From NCBI GenBank assembly GCA_963082975.1, contig OY720350.1, positions 20,244,910 to 20,308,909 on the forward strand: a stretch of DNA of 64,000 nucleotides. Reading direction: 5' to 3'. This document shows, piece by piece, positions 1-12,900 of this stretch; the first letter of the stretch is position 1; each line of letters begins with the position of its first letter. Origin of the DNA: Labia minor (Eukaryota > Arthropoda > Insecta > Dermaptera > Spongiphoridae). The position numbers and the translations under genes were made by a program. The notes beneath the pieces were generated by a model, which did no database searches, was not told the origin of the DNA, and was given only the letters and a program-made list of their open reading frames with translations.

Positions 1-705
1 ATTTATTTATTCAAGATATATATATACAAACATTCTGTATGTTATTTCAGTCCACCTTTTTGGGTGGTGATAAAAAAATAGCAAAAACATCCAAATCACA
101 AACTCAGAGTGTCAGTTTTCCATCTTTTTAGATATATACAGTAAAGAAAAACCAAATTTTTTTGAATTAAATTTTTTATTTTTTTGCAAAAACAACATTT
201 ATTTAACTTTTTCGTAAAATTTGTACAATTTCCACCTCAAATTTAGTATTTTTTAAAATTTTCCGTTTCTCTGGAACGAAAATAATCCGGGAAAAATTAC
301 CCTCTAATCCAAATTCACGAAAAACAGTTTACCTGAATAAGTAATTATCAAAAAAATAATTGAGATAAATTTACTAAAAAATAAAATTTATATAGATCGA
401 TTATGGAGTATTAGTGAGTTCTCAAATCTGTTTTGAGCACCATAAAAGAAGTAAATATAAATAAATTTTGATTCATGGGAAGATATAAAATTATTTGTTC
501 ATATAATAGGATTAGGTATGTATAGATGCACTCAATAAAATATTTATTTATATAATATCAATCTCTTTTTTATTATTTATTAATTTAAATCTGTGTGTGT
601 ATCATGTTTTTTTTAATTTAAATATTTAATATTATAGTTTAGGTTAAATTGTCATATATCATAATTATTATCCCAAACTAATTATTTGTATTTATTTATC
701 TATTA
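1..705. other. A+T-rich spacer
   Basis: No open frame, repeat family or dyad stands out. Only homopolymer and AT-dinucleotide texture is visible up to the left end of the hAT remnant. Confidence 0.6.
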
Positions 706-1330
706 CAGCGGTCTGGGAACTTTTTTAATCATTACCCCAAAATATTTTTGTGTAATCATTACCCTGTGATGAAGAGCAAAAAAAAAAAACGAAATCGCCT
801 CTTTTTAGCATCTTTCCTATTATAGCCACCCATGATAATTTTGAAAAGAAAACAATAACTAAAAATTTAATTTAAACATCATTTAATTTATACGAGAAAT
901 AAAAAAACATGAAAATAGTAAGTATATAATAGTAATATACAACAGTAATAATAGTAATATAAGTAATATATATAACAAATTGAAACCCATTGGGGTACAA
1001 CTGTAACAAATTATAATAATAATATAATATAACAAACAAAATAAAATTCTCATAGTGGTACAAACAAAAATTAGAATAGAAGAAATTAGAAAAAAAGAAT
1101 AATTGAAAACATTATTCCTTCATGTTTTGGAGAAATGATGTTGCTTCATGTTCACAACAATTTCTTCAAAATTAGGACTTTTTGATGTAAGAGCAATTTG
1201 AATACAGTCTTCGGCGTTTAATCGATTTCTGTTCTTCGTTTTTATGTTCATTAGAGTGGAAAGATATGTTGTTCTAAAAGTTTCATTTTTACCCCATTTG
1301 GGGTGATTTATCCCGGTTCCCCGACCGCTG
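706..1330 (-). mobile_element. hAT transposon remnant (625 bp)
   Basis: The ends are inverted: CAGCGGTCTGGGAAC on the left and, read on the minus strand, CAGCGGTCGGGGAAC on the right. The flanks are ATCTATTA (698-705) and ATCTATAA (1331-1338), an 8-bp target duplication with one mismatch, as expected for hAT elements. Both subterminal regions hold short ATTACCC or CCCCAAA repeats, usual transposase-binding texture in hATs. Inside, the minus strand keeps only the end of a transposase; the rest is lost or unreadable. Confidence 0.8.
1120..1284 (-). pseudogene. hAT transposase C-terminal fragment
   Basis: The minus-strand frame ending at the TGA at 1120-1122 reads a stretch with TTYLSTLMNIKTKNRNRLN followed by a short tail with a KQHHF-type end. 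This matches the C-terminal dimerisation segment of ZBED5-like hAT transposases, where a serine-rich STL-NIKTKKRNRL motif is common. Only about 50 codons are readable and there is no start or DDE catalytic core, so this is a dead fragment. It lies inside the element bounded by hAT inverted repeats, which supports the call independently. Confidence 0.7.
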
Positions 1331-1338
1331 ATCTATAA

Positions 1339-1943
1339 TAATTAATATAATTAGAAGGCGTTATATAAGTATAATCAGAAGCTTCTTTAAAAAATAATTA
1401 ATTAAAAATATCAATATACACCTGTACATTATCTAATATGTCTATTATTCATATAATAAAGAATTATTAATAAATTATTTTTTAATTTTAAAATATAAAC
1501 GAGATTCTCTACTTAAGCTACTTATAATTTACTTCTACTTGTAACACAATATATCAATTTTAATAATCACATCACTCTTTTATAAAAGGTATAATTATGT
1601 TTTTAATCAGAGATAAAAATAACTTGTACAATATAATGTTTTGTTAAAAAAAAAATCTCTTCATTCGTGGTATTTTCAATGCATTTTATGTTCATTAATT
1701 TTAATTAGGCACCGCATAAAGAGGATGAATGATGTATAAAAGTAAGTAGAATGGGAGAGGAGGACAGAGGGGTTTCAGAACATGTATTATATATGTATTT
1801 ATAAAGAGTTTATTTTATAGGAATCAATTGCGATTAAAAGTAACAAGCTAATTAAATGGGGCTTTTTCTGATCTTTTTCAAATTAAAATGGACTTGATGG
1901 TATAATATATATATATAGAGTATTTTACGTCAACAGAATCGCC
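1339..1943. other. A+T-rich spacer
   Basis: Mostly A+T with a purine-rich patch near 1748-1775 (GGGAGAGGAGGACAGAGGGG) and an AT-dinucleotide run at about 1900-1917 just before the exon-like island. No gene seen. Confidence 0.5.
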
Positions 1944-2098
1944 ATGGAAACATCCCCCAAGTTTTATGACAAAGCATTTACAGAGGCGGGACTAAAACGG
2001 AAGGAAAATATCCAGTCGCCTAATATATTGGTGCGGAGGCTGCTAAAGACGATGTTTGCCAACCGGCTTTTCCGTCATTCCTTTGCTGACGCAATCAG
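1944..2098 (+). CDS. Candidate first exon of an unrecognised gene
   Basis: An island of near-balanced base composition in A+T-rich DNA. An ATG in good context (GCCATGG) opens 51 codons plus two bases, reading METSPKFYDKAFTEAGLKRK then a basic Leu/Arg-rich stretch ending FADAI. It stops at ATCAG followed by GTTTTAAC, an acceptable splice donor; read through, a stop follows two codons later. The two leftover bases (AG) are completed in frame by the first base of the candidate exon at 7007. A TATA-like AT run lies 30-40 bases upstream. I do not recognise the protein and see no domain. It could equally be a conserved non-coding island with a chance frame. Confidence 0.3.
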
Positions 2099-2105
2099 GT
2101 TTTAA

Positions 2106-4252
2106 CAAAATTATTCTGATAATAATTGAGAAAAGTTTATTTTCCAGGAACAAAAAAATAAAATAAAATATATATAGCTTACTTTATTAAAAATGTGAAG
2201 GTAATTATAATTAATTAATCTTTTTTTACTAATAAAAATTATTATATGTTATCAAATTAGATGTTCAGGTACTAATGATATTGTTTTGCTATATTTAGTA
2301 TTTCAAAATATTTTTGATTAAATTTTTTCCTTTTGAATTAAATTTCCAATATAAAAGTTAACATAAATAATCTTTATTTTATGAATTTAAAAACAAAGAC
2401 AAATGTTTTTAAAAGCCCATACCAACTTTTTTTTATTATTTTCTCTTAAATATTAAAATATACATTTTTTTATTATTAAAACATTTATACTTATATATAA
2501 ATTTATCTAATATATTAAAAATAATTTTCCAATAAAATTAGAAAATTTTTACAATTAAACTATTTTATTATAAAATCAATATAAATATTTTTTTAAATAT
2601 ATGTATATATTTAATATAGTTTTACATGATGAAAAGTAAAATTAGAAAATAAAATATACATATGTATAAAAAAGTACAGAAAAAAGACAACCACGTGTGA
2701 TTGCATGAATGAGAAATATGAAGAATAGTAAAATATTATTTATATTTAAGTTGGAGAATATTACTTAAAACCAAAACTAGTATTTCTTAGGTATTTTATA
2801 TTTTTTTATCATTATTATATTTATTATTATTATTTTTTTGAAATCATTAAACATCAAAATAGGATTATTAAATATTAATAAACTAAATGATTAAAAAAGA
2901 AAATAAAGAAACAAAATCAAATCAATAAATATTTATTTTAATTGAATTAAAATTCATAGATTTAAACATTTAAATAACTTTTTTATAATAAATTATTTTG
3001 ATAAATTCTTAACGTACGAGACATCTTTTGGTGAATAATTAAAACTATTACTCTATATCGTGCTGCCCTCTTTTAAGTATAAAATCTACCATTATTTTAT
3101 CTATCAAATTTAAATATAAATATTATTATATCTATCAAATTTAAATATAAAAAATCAAACTTTTAAGTTGTTTATCATTAATTCAAACATAATAAGTAAA
3201 TAGAAATTTATATTAGAGAATGCATAAGAGAGTTCATTGATATTTAAAGAAATAAAAAATATAGAAAAGTATATATTAATTTTTTAAATAAAAAAAGCAT
3301 TAGGAAATATTTTATTAATTTAAAAAATACATTAATATTTTATTTAATTATATCATAATACTATATAGAAATGAAATATAAAATATATATATCATTTTCA
3401 CATTAAAATGAAAAGGAAAATGGTAAAATGAGAAAGCGTAACTAAATAGTTTTTATTTATTTTTATTTGTATTATTTCCTTTCATTTCATTAAAGTTTTA
3501 TTTTTATTAAATTTATTTAAAAAATACTTATTTATATTAATTGAATTGAATTTTTTTATTCTCAATTAGGAAGAATATTAATTTATGTCATTTATTTAAA
3601 ATATAAATTTTGATTCTTTTAAATTTAAAAAAAACAATCTTTATCTTACATTTATTTGAGCTATTCATAAGTTGGTAGATTTAAAAAAAATTAAGAACAA
3701 AACAAATGCAGACAAACATTAAGAAAAGAACGGATAAGCCTGAACTCGACTGAAAAGTGAGACTATTAATAGACAAGAAAAATATAATAAATGTAAATAC
3801 TTTGAGACAAACAATAAAGCATTGGATTATTTAATGACATGCAAAAAAATAGACATGCACACTAACGATGAATGAAAAAAATAGAGTCAAGACCAAAGGA
3901 CGATATGGGAGAAGAAAAAATATCTTAAAATAAATTATAAAAAATACCTTTTCCTCTTCGCGTTTTATTTAAATGAAATCAACATACACTTATATTTATT
4001 AATGTTGTTTAGAATAAATATTAATGGTAAAATATAGCCTAAACCTCACAAAGAGAAAGGGAGGAATTTTACTAAACAAATATAAAAAATAAAATATCAA
4101 TTTAGTTTTAAAGAAAATAAAATAAAAATATAAAATCAATAAAAATAAAACTTACAAACAAATTACAATTGATATTCTCAAAATAAAATAACTTATAATT
4201 TGTTCGAAATTATTTTAGGCAAGTTAAAAAAGTAAATATTGAAATTATATTA
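2106..4252. other. A+T-rich spacer with one local duplication
   Basis: No gene, element end or strong dyad seen. A roughly 31-bp unit (ATTATTTTATCTATCAAATT plus an AAATATAAA tail) is repeated in tandem at 3091-3121 and 3122-3152 with small changes. The rest is low-complexity A+T. Confidence 0.5.
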
Positions 4253-4260
4253 ATTATTTA

Positions 4261-5551
4261 CAGGGCTGGACAGTAACGCGTTACAAGTAACGCCGTTCCC
4301 CGAGTAGGCTACTTTTTTGTAACGGGAACTGTAACTAGTTCCCCCCCCCCAAAAAAAAGGAAAGAGTAACGAGTTCCTCATTTTTTGAGGAACATGTACC
4401 GGACGTTCCTACCGATATTTTTTTAAATTTCGCGAAAACCAAAAACGTCTGAAATCATAAGTAAAAAATTTTGAATTGTTTTTTTATTTATCCTGTTTCA
4501 ATGAGATGGAATTCCTTATACAATTCTACTAAACATATATTTAAGAATAAAGGAAAACTAAACTTATTCTGCAAAGATCTCGGACAAAAAGCATTTAGAG
4601 ATATTGACTTTAATTATTCAGAAGAATATATAAAATTAATGAAGCCAATTGCACAAGCATTGGATCTTTTACAAAGTGAACAAAATATATATCTTTCTAA
4701 AATAGATGGGTTCCAGAACATTTAGATGAAAAAAAATAAGAATAAACAATTTATGTTTGAATATAATTTCAAATCATAAAAAATTATTAAAAAAAGAAGA
4801 GCATTCTGAGGATAGTTCAGAGGAAGATGATTTTTATATATTTTCTAGCCCAAAAGAAGAAAAAAATTCAAACAAATTCAGATTTTGAATTTGTATCATT
4901 TATGAAAGACAAAAATAAAAATGTGAAATCTTTAGGAAATTACCCGACAATAAAAAAATTATTTATTAAATTGAATACCCATTTATGCTCATCTGCGCCA
5001 GTAGAGAGGTTATTTTCTTGTGCATCATATATACATGCCTATCTAGATCTTCTTTATCTGACGAATTATTTTAACAATTAGTTTTATTTAATCAAATTTT
5101 TTTCTGTGATAATATTGATTGAGCCACGAATACAGACATTATTAGCCTACACTTTTTTAATTATCAAGATTTAAAAAAGTTTTTTGAATTATATTTTTAT
5201 TAAATTATCGTTTAATTATATTACCTTAATAAAATTTATTATAAATGTATACAAAAAAATAAATAAAAATTAAACAAATTTATATTAAATATTCTTTTTT
5301 CCCCTAATCCTAAAAGTTTCTGTTAAGATTGTTGGTATTGTGAGAGTAGTTCATTTCCTTAAAAGTAATTTATTTATGAAATAAATATGTTTTAAAGCAC
5401 TTAAATCGTTTACCCAGATATGCTCCTCGAAGCTACCTGAAGTAAAAAAGAAAGTTTTTTTTTAAGGAACTGTAACGTTAGAGTAACGCGTTCCAGGAAC
5501 TTGTACCTGTATTCAGTTCCTCAAAAATTTTTGAGGAACGGCCCAGCCCTA
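4261..5551 (+). mobile_element. hAT transposon with decayed transposase (1.3 kb)
   Basis: Left end CAGGGCTGGACAGTAACG and right end, read inverted, TAGGGCTGGGCCGTTCC form terminal inverted repeats. Flanks ATTATTTA (4253-4260) and ATTATTAA (5552-5559) are an 8-bp duplication with one mismatch. Subterminal zones at both ends carry several copies of GTAACG/GAGGAAC-type words. A homopolymer C run (4340-4349) sits near the left end. The interior has two transposase fragments on the plus strand. Confidence 0.85.
4471..5081 (+). pseudogene. hAT transposase remnant, two fragments
   Basis: Fragment one (4471-4725) contains SMRWNSLYNS and, further on, EYIKLMKPIAQALDLLQSEQ, the TRWNS and EY--LM-P-A-ALD-LQ signatures of the hAT catalytic half. 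Fragment two (4827-5081) contains YPTIKKLFIKLNTHLCSSAP then VERLFSCASYI, the C-terminal hAT dimerisation domain. Stops and a frame change separate them, and the N-terminal BED finger and first catalytic residues are absent. hAT transposases are normally about 600-700 residues, so less than a third is left. Not functional. Confidence 0.85.
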
Positions 5552-5559
5552 ATTATTAA

Positions 5560-6990
5560 AAATTTAAATAGCTTTTACAATTAGATTACATAATTTATTT
5601 GCAATCATAATTTATAATTTTTTTCATAATACGATTAACAAATAAATTTATTATATTAAATTACAATTAATATATAAATTATTTCCATTTCTATAGTTTT
5701 TTCGTGGAATAAAAATGAATATATAATAATAAATTAAATATGAATCAAACTAAAAAAAAAAACTAATTAAATGAATTTAATAGTAAATACCTAGTTAATA
5801 TAAACGTAATATTTATAATTTTACTAATAATTCTAAATACAAGTTCATTGCACTTTTATTTTCTCTTTTGAACAGAGATAATAAAAATGCAAGCAGTTAG
5901 TGAGGCTTTCTCTGAATGGTCGGCCCGCATGCAACCCGCAGCCTTTCATCAAATCGATTTGAATTCTAAATCTAGACAATGATATCATTCAGGCATAAAG
6001 TCATATTTTACTTATTATTGGAAAAAAACAAAAATTGAACTTATAAATTTAATAAACAACAATTATTATTTACAATATTTATTACATTTTTATCGATAAC
6101 TCCTATTCCATTTATTTTTTTCACTATTTCTTTAAGTAAATAAACTTATTTATATTTTAATCCTATGTAATCTTAAAATGACAATCTTATTATTATTTTT
6201 AATTATGATATTTATTTTATTATTTTAAATTATAGAATGGTGATTTAATATTAATAAAATTTTTTATAATTTTTTTTCAAAGTTTTAATCAAATAATTAA
6301 ATTAAATTATTCCCGAGCATAATAATATATTTACACATGTAAAAAAATTACTGATTTTTAAATTTTGCTGGTTAAGCTAAAAATTTATGATAACTCAGTA
6401 CGATATATTCTATTCTATATCAATAATCATTAATTGAATAAATTTAAAATTTATAAAATATATATAATCGAACATAATTTATCATTTCGACCTCATTGTT
6501 TAATTTAGTTTTTTTTTATTATAGGTATTCTATATACCTTTTATTATACATTCATATAAAATGAGAGTAATTCTTCTTTTTTTTACTTCAGAATCTAGTC
6601 TGTATACAAACGAGAGCTCGATCCCTCATTTACACTTCCACTTATACTTAAATATACGATATGTCAATTCCAAATAAAATTATATATATATAACGACTTA
6701 AAACATTTAAATAATACGCTTCCATTATTGTTATATCCTGCAAATAGTCCGTTGGAAAAGTCCTAAAGTCTATAAGAACTTTTTATTCATATTAATTATT
6801 TTTATTTTATATATAATAGAAATTAAAAATGAAATATTAGGACAAACATATTTCTTTATCAGTATATTATTATCCTATTTATTTAATTATATATAAAAAT
6901 TAGCATATAAACATATAAATAATAATATTTAAAATATCTAAAAAAAAGTAAATAGTTTATAGCAAAATGATGTATTCATTTTTTTATTTT
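5560..6990. other. A+T-rich spacer with one G+C-richer island
   Basis: The island at about 5877-5985 is single copy. On the plus strand an ATG at 5887 opens 31 codons (MQAVSEAFSEWSARMQPAAF onward) to a TGA at 5980-5982; on the minus strand another frame is also open. No donor fits, and it cannot be spliced in phase between the candidate exons at 1944 and 7007. I read it as a possible regulatory island or exon of unknown frame. The remainder is A+T-rich without features. Confidence 0.35.
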
Positions 6991-7006
6991 TTTTGTTTTA
7001 GATAAG

Positions 7007-7154
7007 GGATACAGGAACATCGCGTGCCCCTTCAATTCACCTTGCTTACACGGATGACTCATCGGTTGCCTATCGCGCAGGGGCTACGGCGTCGTATCAG
7101 CCAAACAGACAAGGTCAAGATCAACAACACAGCTACCCGACCGATCATTATTAG
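7007..7154 (+). CDS. Candidate terminal exon of an unrecognised gene
   Basis: A long pyrimidine tract ending TTTTGTTTTAG precedes an island of about 50% G+C. The frame reads DTGTSRAPSIHLAYTDDSSV, then a Ser/Tyr/Gln-rich tail ending PTDHY before TAG at 7152-7154. Two acceptors are possible: after 7001 (phase 0) or after AG 7005-7006. The second lets the exon at 1944-2098 join without breaking the frame, giving a 100-residue product. The frame has no low-complexity bias and contrasts with the surrounding A+T-rich DNA. There is no recognisable domain; the tail looks like a disordered C-terminus. Other exons may lie outside the window. Confidence 0.35.
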
Positions 7155-9055
7155 AAATGCAAAAGCAAGTAAGTAAATTAAAATAAGAATTCATAAATAT
7201 TCAGCATTTTGTTTTATTTATTAATGCTAACTCAATTTTTGCGTTTTAAAGAGTATTCAATTACTTTCTCATTAAGATTTTTCCTTCTTTTTTTATGGTA
7301 TTGTTAGAATGACTCATTAATGGCAACCATTAATATACGTAGATATATTAACATTATCTAATAAATTTGTAAAAAAAAACGTATGTTTTCTTATTATTAT
7401 TCATTATAGACTTAGCAATATATTTTTTTTAATCTTAATAAAAAGTAATTATTGTGTGTTGTTGATTGTAAAATTATTTTAATACCTGTTTAATGTTGAC
7501 AAATGATATGATAAATTAATAATTATAAAAAGTTTTTAATAAAAATATTGAAGTTTTTAATAATTTTTTATAAGGATACACTCCTTTAATTAAAAGGACT
7601 CAATTTCTCCTGTATAAGAGTAATTATTTAATTTCATTTTTTTATTTTTAAAATAATTAATCGAATTAATATGATCGTATAGAATTTATACTTGATAGAA
7701 ATCATAAAGTTTAAAAAAAAAATTATATTAAATGGAATTACAATGTTTTATTTTTTTTTTCTCGGTATTCGAATTCGATGTGATATTTATCTGTTGAGGT
7801 GGAGCCAAAACATCCGGCAAATGTCAGCAGCCGTCTGTTATTTTGAGTCTTGTTACGTGTTACATGTTACCCTAATTGAATGCCTTTCTTAATTGCTTGG
7901 CTTCACCCTCTCAGTTCGTCTCACCATCTCCTTTCCTCCCAATCCTCCCCCAGAAACTAACCGCCAAGCCCATCTTATGCTGACATCGATAATAAATTGC
8001 ACAGAGTATATTTTTATAGTTACTTACGTTAACAAACATTTTGTCACGAAGATGGTTTCGATTTCTTTTATATCTTTTTTTCTTATTAGTATTAATTTTT
8101 CTTTTCAATGAATAAACAAAATATTAGTGATTCATTCATTCATAGGTTTGCAAAAATGTCTATGATTAATTATTCATAAATATATATATGTATATATATT
8201 TATCTGAATAGGTATATTATTATATTGTAATACGTTTAAAAATTAATTTTATAGGCGTCTTGATCAATTTAAGTTTAATTGGTTCTTCAAAATCTAAATT
8301 ATTTTTTTATAATATTTTTCAATATGAAACCAAAACAAGTTGTTGACCAAAGTATAATAATTAAATTCCTCCTTTCATTTTCCATCTTTCATTCTACTAC
8401 ATTCATCAAATAAAAATAAACTCTTCTCTTTTTCAAATTCTCTCCCATCTACCTTTATATTGTTTATTCTTTATTTCCTTGAGATAACCATTAATATTAG
8501 ATTAATTAAATCAATTAGTTTTTGGAGGTTCAAAATTGATTGAAAAAATTATTTACGAAACTTACTTGACTTGCTTCATTACATCCTGAAAAAGATCAAT
8601 TGTTTATGATTATAATGTACCAATTACTCTACTTTATATGATAAAAATTAATTTGATTACAAAAGATTAAAAAGCAAGTTTATAAAAAAAAACTACATTA
8701 AAAAATTGTTTCTTTATTTATTTCCAATTATTATTCATATTTTTAAAAATAAAAATTTCAAATGATTTTTTACAGTTATAAGACGATTTTTAATTGATTA
8801 TTTGGGTAATTTAAAGAACAATTTTTTAATTACTTTAATCTTCAGGTATTAAATTTATTTAATTTATATTTGGAATTTTACGATTAAGTGAAAGCATAAA
8901 ATACCAAGGTGAAATGATTTTTTTCATAGGAAGAAAAAGAGAAGATTATATGAAAACAGTTTACATGTGCTACTCATTCTAAAAAAGATCAATTAGTCAT
9001 TATTATATTGTAACCATTTCTCTATATAATTTGTCTCACAACAAAATACTAGTAA
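7155..9055. other. A+T-rich spacer with an island and an old direct repeat
   Basis: The island at about 7780-8005 is richer in G+C and single copy, with overlapping chance frames on both strands and no splice signals. A diverged direct repeat pairs 8565-8640 with 8955-9030; both share AAAAGATCAATT followed by a matching TTATAAT-CTCTA tract. No gene seen. Confidence 0.4.
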
Positions 9056-9057
9056 TA

Positions 9058-9964
9058 CACGGTGTGGACAATAACCAAGGTGACTGAGACCATAAAAACA
9101 AAACGGGTTTATAAATTTTATTTTATTATTCAAAATACATCCCTTCCTCATTAATAAAATCTTTTGTAAAATGAATTGAAGCATAAATAGAAGTCATTCT
9201 TTTGGAGGCCTTTTAGAGCCGCGGTTACGTAATTCTGGATTTCTTCCACTGATTAAAAACGCTCTCTCTTCATGGCCATTTTTAGTTTTATGAATAACCA
9301 AAAGTCAGCTGCGGCTAGATCAGGGGAATAGGGAGGATGGGCGATAAGAACAACGCCTTCTTCGCCAAAAACTCGATCACAATTAGGCATTTGTGCGCAG
9401 GAGCGTTGTCGCGCAATAGCCTCCATGAGCCTTGCTCGCGATACTCAGGGCGAATTAGAGCGATTCTCTTCAGCAAACGACTCAAGACCTTCAAATAGTA
9501 TTCTCCATTGACCGTCTGCTCTTGGGGAGTGAATTCTTTATAAATGATGCCATTACCATAAAAAAAACTGCCACAAGGGTCTTCACTAGACTCTTTTGAA
9601 GCCGGACTTTTTTTGGGTCGCTTCTCTTCGGGGCCAAGCCACTCGGCACTTTGCCGCTTTGTGAGCGGTTCGTACTGGTAACACACAATGAAACATTGTT
9701 TCTGTGGCTGTTTTTCCAAGCTTGAAACAGAATTTGATGTTGGTCCGACTTTGGAGTGTAGGATTCACATGGTTTCTTTGTGACAAGGTAGAAAAAGTTG
9801 ATCTGAAAAAAATTGGATTTCTGAAAAAGTATCAACACTAGAAAACTGAATTTTTTTTGGTTATCGAGGGTTCGTATACCTATTTAATTATGTTTTGATA
9901 TCTTAGGTGTATCGCCGTGAAAAGGAGTTACAGCACCAGTCACCTTGGTTATTGTCCACATGTG
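9058..9964 (-). mobile_element. mariner transposon, internally deleted (907 bp)
   Basis: A perfect inner inverted repeat (TGTGGACAATAACCAAGGTG, 9064-9083, and its complement at 9941-9960) sits inside CAC-starting termini flanked by TA (9056-9057 and 9965-9966), the mariner target. One base differs in spacing near the tips. Intact mariners are about 1.3 kb, so some 400 bp is missing. The transposase relic is on the minus strand. Confidence 0.9.
9300..9838 (-). pseudogene. mariner transposase, frameshifted and deleted
   Basis: Three minus-strand frames hold consecutive pieces. The N-terminal helix-turn-helix start (INIKFCFKLGKTATE-like, read as NIKFCFKLGKTATETMF) is followed almost at once by TKRQSAEWLGPEEKRPKKS, which in the SETMAR-like mariners lies far downstream. 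Then come FTPQEQTVNGEYYLKVLSRL and LLRDNAPAHK, the second catalytic Asp. The stretch between, including the second helix-turn-helix and the first catalytic Asp, is deleted, and the third Asp region (SPDLAPxD) is unreadable. Frame changes occur near 9590-9720. Not functional. Confidence 0.85.
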
Positions 9965-9966
9965 TA

Positions 9967-12900
9967 AAATAAATAGTTTTTATTTAGAATTCTTTAAATA
10001 TATAATTTTAGTACATTAAATTCAATATCATCATTAATTTCCATTAATCTAATAGAAGATAATTTTTCGTTATTAATAACAAAATGTGTGATATTAGAAT
10101 GAACTTTTAGAATATATCATTATTATATATTATCCTTCACCCGCATTAGAAAAAATAAATAAATATATATTAGAGAATGGGTGCAAATATATTTACTTTG
10201 CCGACGTCGTAACTCACAATAAATTGTTATTCAGGATAGCAACTTCTAAAGAACCCACATTATTGACAATTATTCTTTGGAGAAGAGAGCACAACCAATA
10301 TTGACCGCCTGGAGGGTAAATATCGACTATAAAAGGGAGTTATTAAAAAAGAATTTTTTATAGGAATCATGGCAAAGAATGATAATAGAAAATTTAATAT
10401 TTATTTATTTATTTTAAACATTTTTCTTATTCCTTCAATAGATATTTGTTCTTCATGTAAAGACGTGTTATCTTGTCTCCACGTTCGATATTCTTTAATT
10501 ATATAGGAAATTAATTAAATCGATGATAAATATAAATAATAATTTTGTTAAACTAATTTCATAATTACCATAAATAGCTTAAAATTTCAATCTCAAAAAT
10601 TACGAAACCCATCTTGTCTAAAAATTTATCTAGTTTTAATCTTTTATTTAGTTATTAATTAATAATAGATTATTTTTTTGTAATACTTTTCAAGGAAAAT
10701 GTTCATTTATGAACTTAGGGGAGAGAGCAAATGAATTTTCATATAAAAAACGATTTTATCTAGGACAATAAGAAAAGATTAAATTTTTTTCTTAAATTTA
10801 TTTATTATCATTAACTGGTTCTATAATTATCTATAATTAAAGTGTCAGATAAGAAAAAATAAATAGGTTCAAATAGAGGAGAAGTTGATATGATTTTTTT
10901 CTACGATAACAAAGAGTATTTTATGTTTATTTTCACCCTAAAAATAATCAAAGAATTTTTTAAATGTATGAATACTATATTATCCTATATTATAACTACG
11001 TTGAAAATTAAAATTGATAAAAAATGTGTTTACCTGTTTTTATATTTTATTGATTAACAAAAAAAAAAAAACAAAAAAACGTCTGGCTATGAACATCCTA
11101 TGAAGTCAGTCGCCGTTTCCAAGTAGCAGATGTGTTGTATGATCAGTACAACAGAACGTTTTCAAAATTTATCTTGATTTTTTGGTCAGAGGATATTACT
11201 TTCAAATAACTTCTCAATTTTGATCAATTTAATTCTATACTCCTAGCAAGAGAAAAATTCACTTGTTAGACTTAGGATTGATCCGGGGTTCACAAGTTAG
11301 GAAGTCTTCCAGACTACAATGATTTTTTATAGTTTAATACAAATGCTTTAATTATTATTATATTAATAATAGATTGGATGTAAGATCTGAACCTTATTTA
11401 ATGAACGTTATCATAAAAATATTTATCGATCAAAAAATAAACAAATGATTCTAATGTAAGTGAAAAGGACTCCACATAACATAAATCTGAAAATAAATAA
11501 ATTTATTTAAAAAAAGTAAACAAATATTTGTCTAATATATATTTTTGTATTTTTTTTTATTAATATAATATTTAAAATATAAAAATGAAGATTTTATGTA
11601 AGACTATGAAATAAATATAAAAGTAAAGAATAGATAAAATTTTTAAAGTTTTATTCTGATTGTAGTAAAGTGAAGTATCATTTTCATGATTGTGCAATCT
11701 CATCAAAGAATAGCACCTCCGATTGGAAAGTGGGCTTAGGTCCTCTATACTAGAGCCAAGTACTTTTTCAAGGGCTCGTCAAGTGTACAATCAAAATAGT
11801 AGTGAATATTATATGTCGTTTTCTCGTCAAGGAGATTTTTCATAACCCTCTGTCGGCGCCAACCGATATACGCTATTCTCCACCCCCCCCCCCCCCTCTC
11901 CACTCTGCATTTTGTGGCTTGTCTTTGATGACACCCTCAAATGAAACAACGTCCGTCATTAACTGACAGACGTGACGAATGCTTTTCAGAGAACAACTCT
12001 TCAGACTTGCCGTTTCAAGAATATTAATTGAGAATTGGTAGGCAAACTAAAAATATGACATAAAAATTCCTTCTCCTTTCCCTCCCTGATTTCCCTCCTT
12101 GATTTCAATTTATTTAAATATAATCAGACACACGTATCTTTAAATATCTAGAAGCATATTATAAACGATGTCGTTTTGGCGTTTTCCAAGAAACTACCAA
12201 AATTGAAGGCTAAAAAAAAAACTACGAAGTTGAATCCTCTAATTCATTTTCGAACCAAAAAAAAAAAAAAAATTTGGCGTTATTTCAAATAGTCACTATT
12301 TACCCTTGAAATTTATATAAACATATATATCAAAGAATAATAATAAATATCATATCATAACGAACAGTTTTGTTTTTTTTTTTGTTTTTTTTTTTTTTGG
12401 ATTCTTGACTCAAAGGGTTAGTTTTTGATTAAATCTGAAAAGCATTAGAGAAATAATATAACTTCATTATTAATTAATTCATGCATTCATTAACTAATAA
12501 AAGATACATTTAAAACATTTTCTCTAAATTTACAATAATAGAGCAGCGTTAATTAAATAAGGGAATATTTTCTGAGTTTTTTTTCGAAATATTTCAATAA
12601 AATTCCAAATTTAAATTTTTATGTTTATAATATATCATAAATATTTAATATAATAATAATTCAAAAGACTATTTTTTTTAAGAGTAATAGTAAGTAAATA
12701 AGTTAGTTCATCCATATTAGACATTTTGATTTCATTATATTTTTTTTTTTTTAATTTCAAAATTACAATCTCTACTTCCGGTACTCGTGACTTTTGGTTG
12801 ATTAGTGGATTAATTTTTACATTAATAAATATTGAGTGTTTTAAAATTAATTATTATTGTCAGAACACTCATCAAATTAATGGAAGAATGGCTGCCTAAA

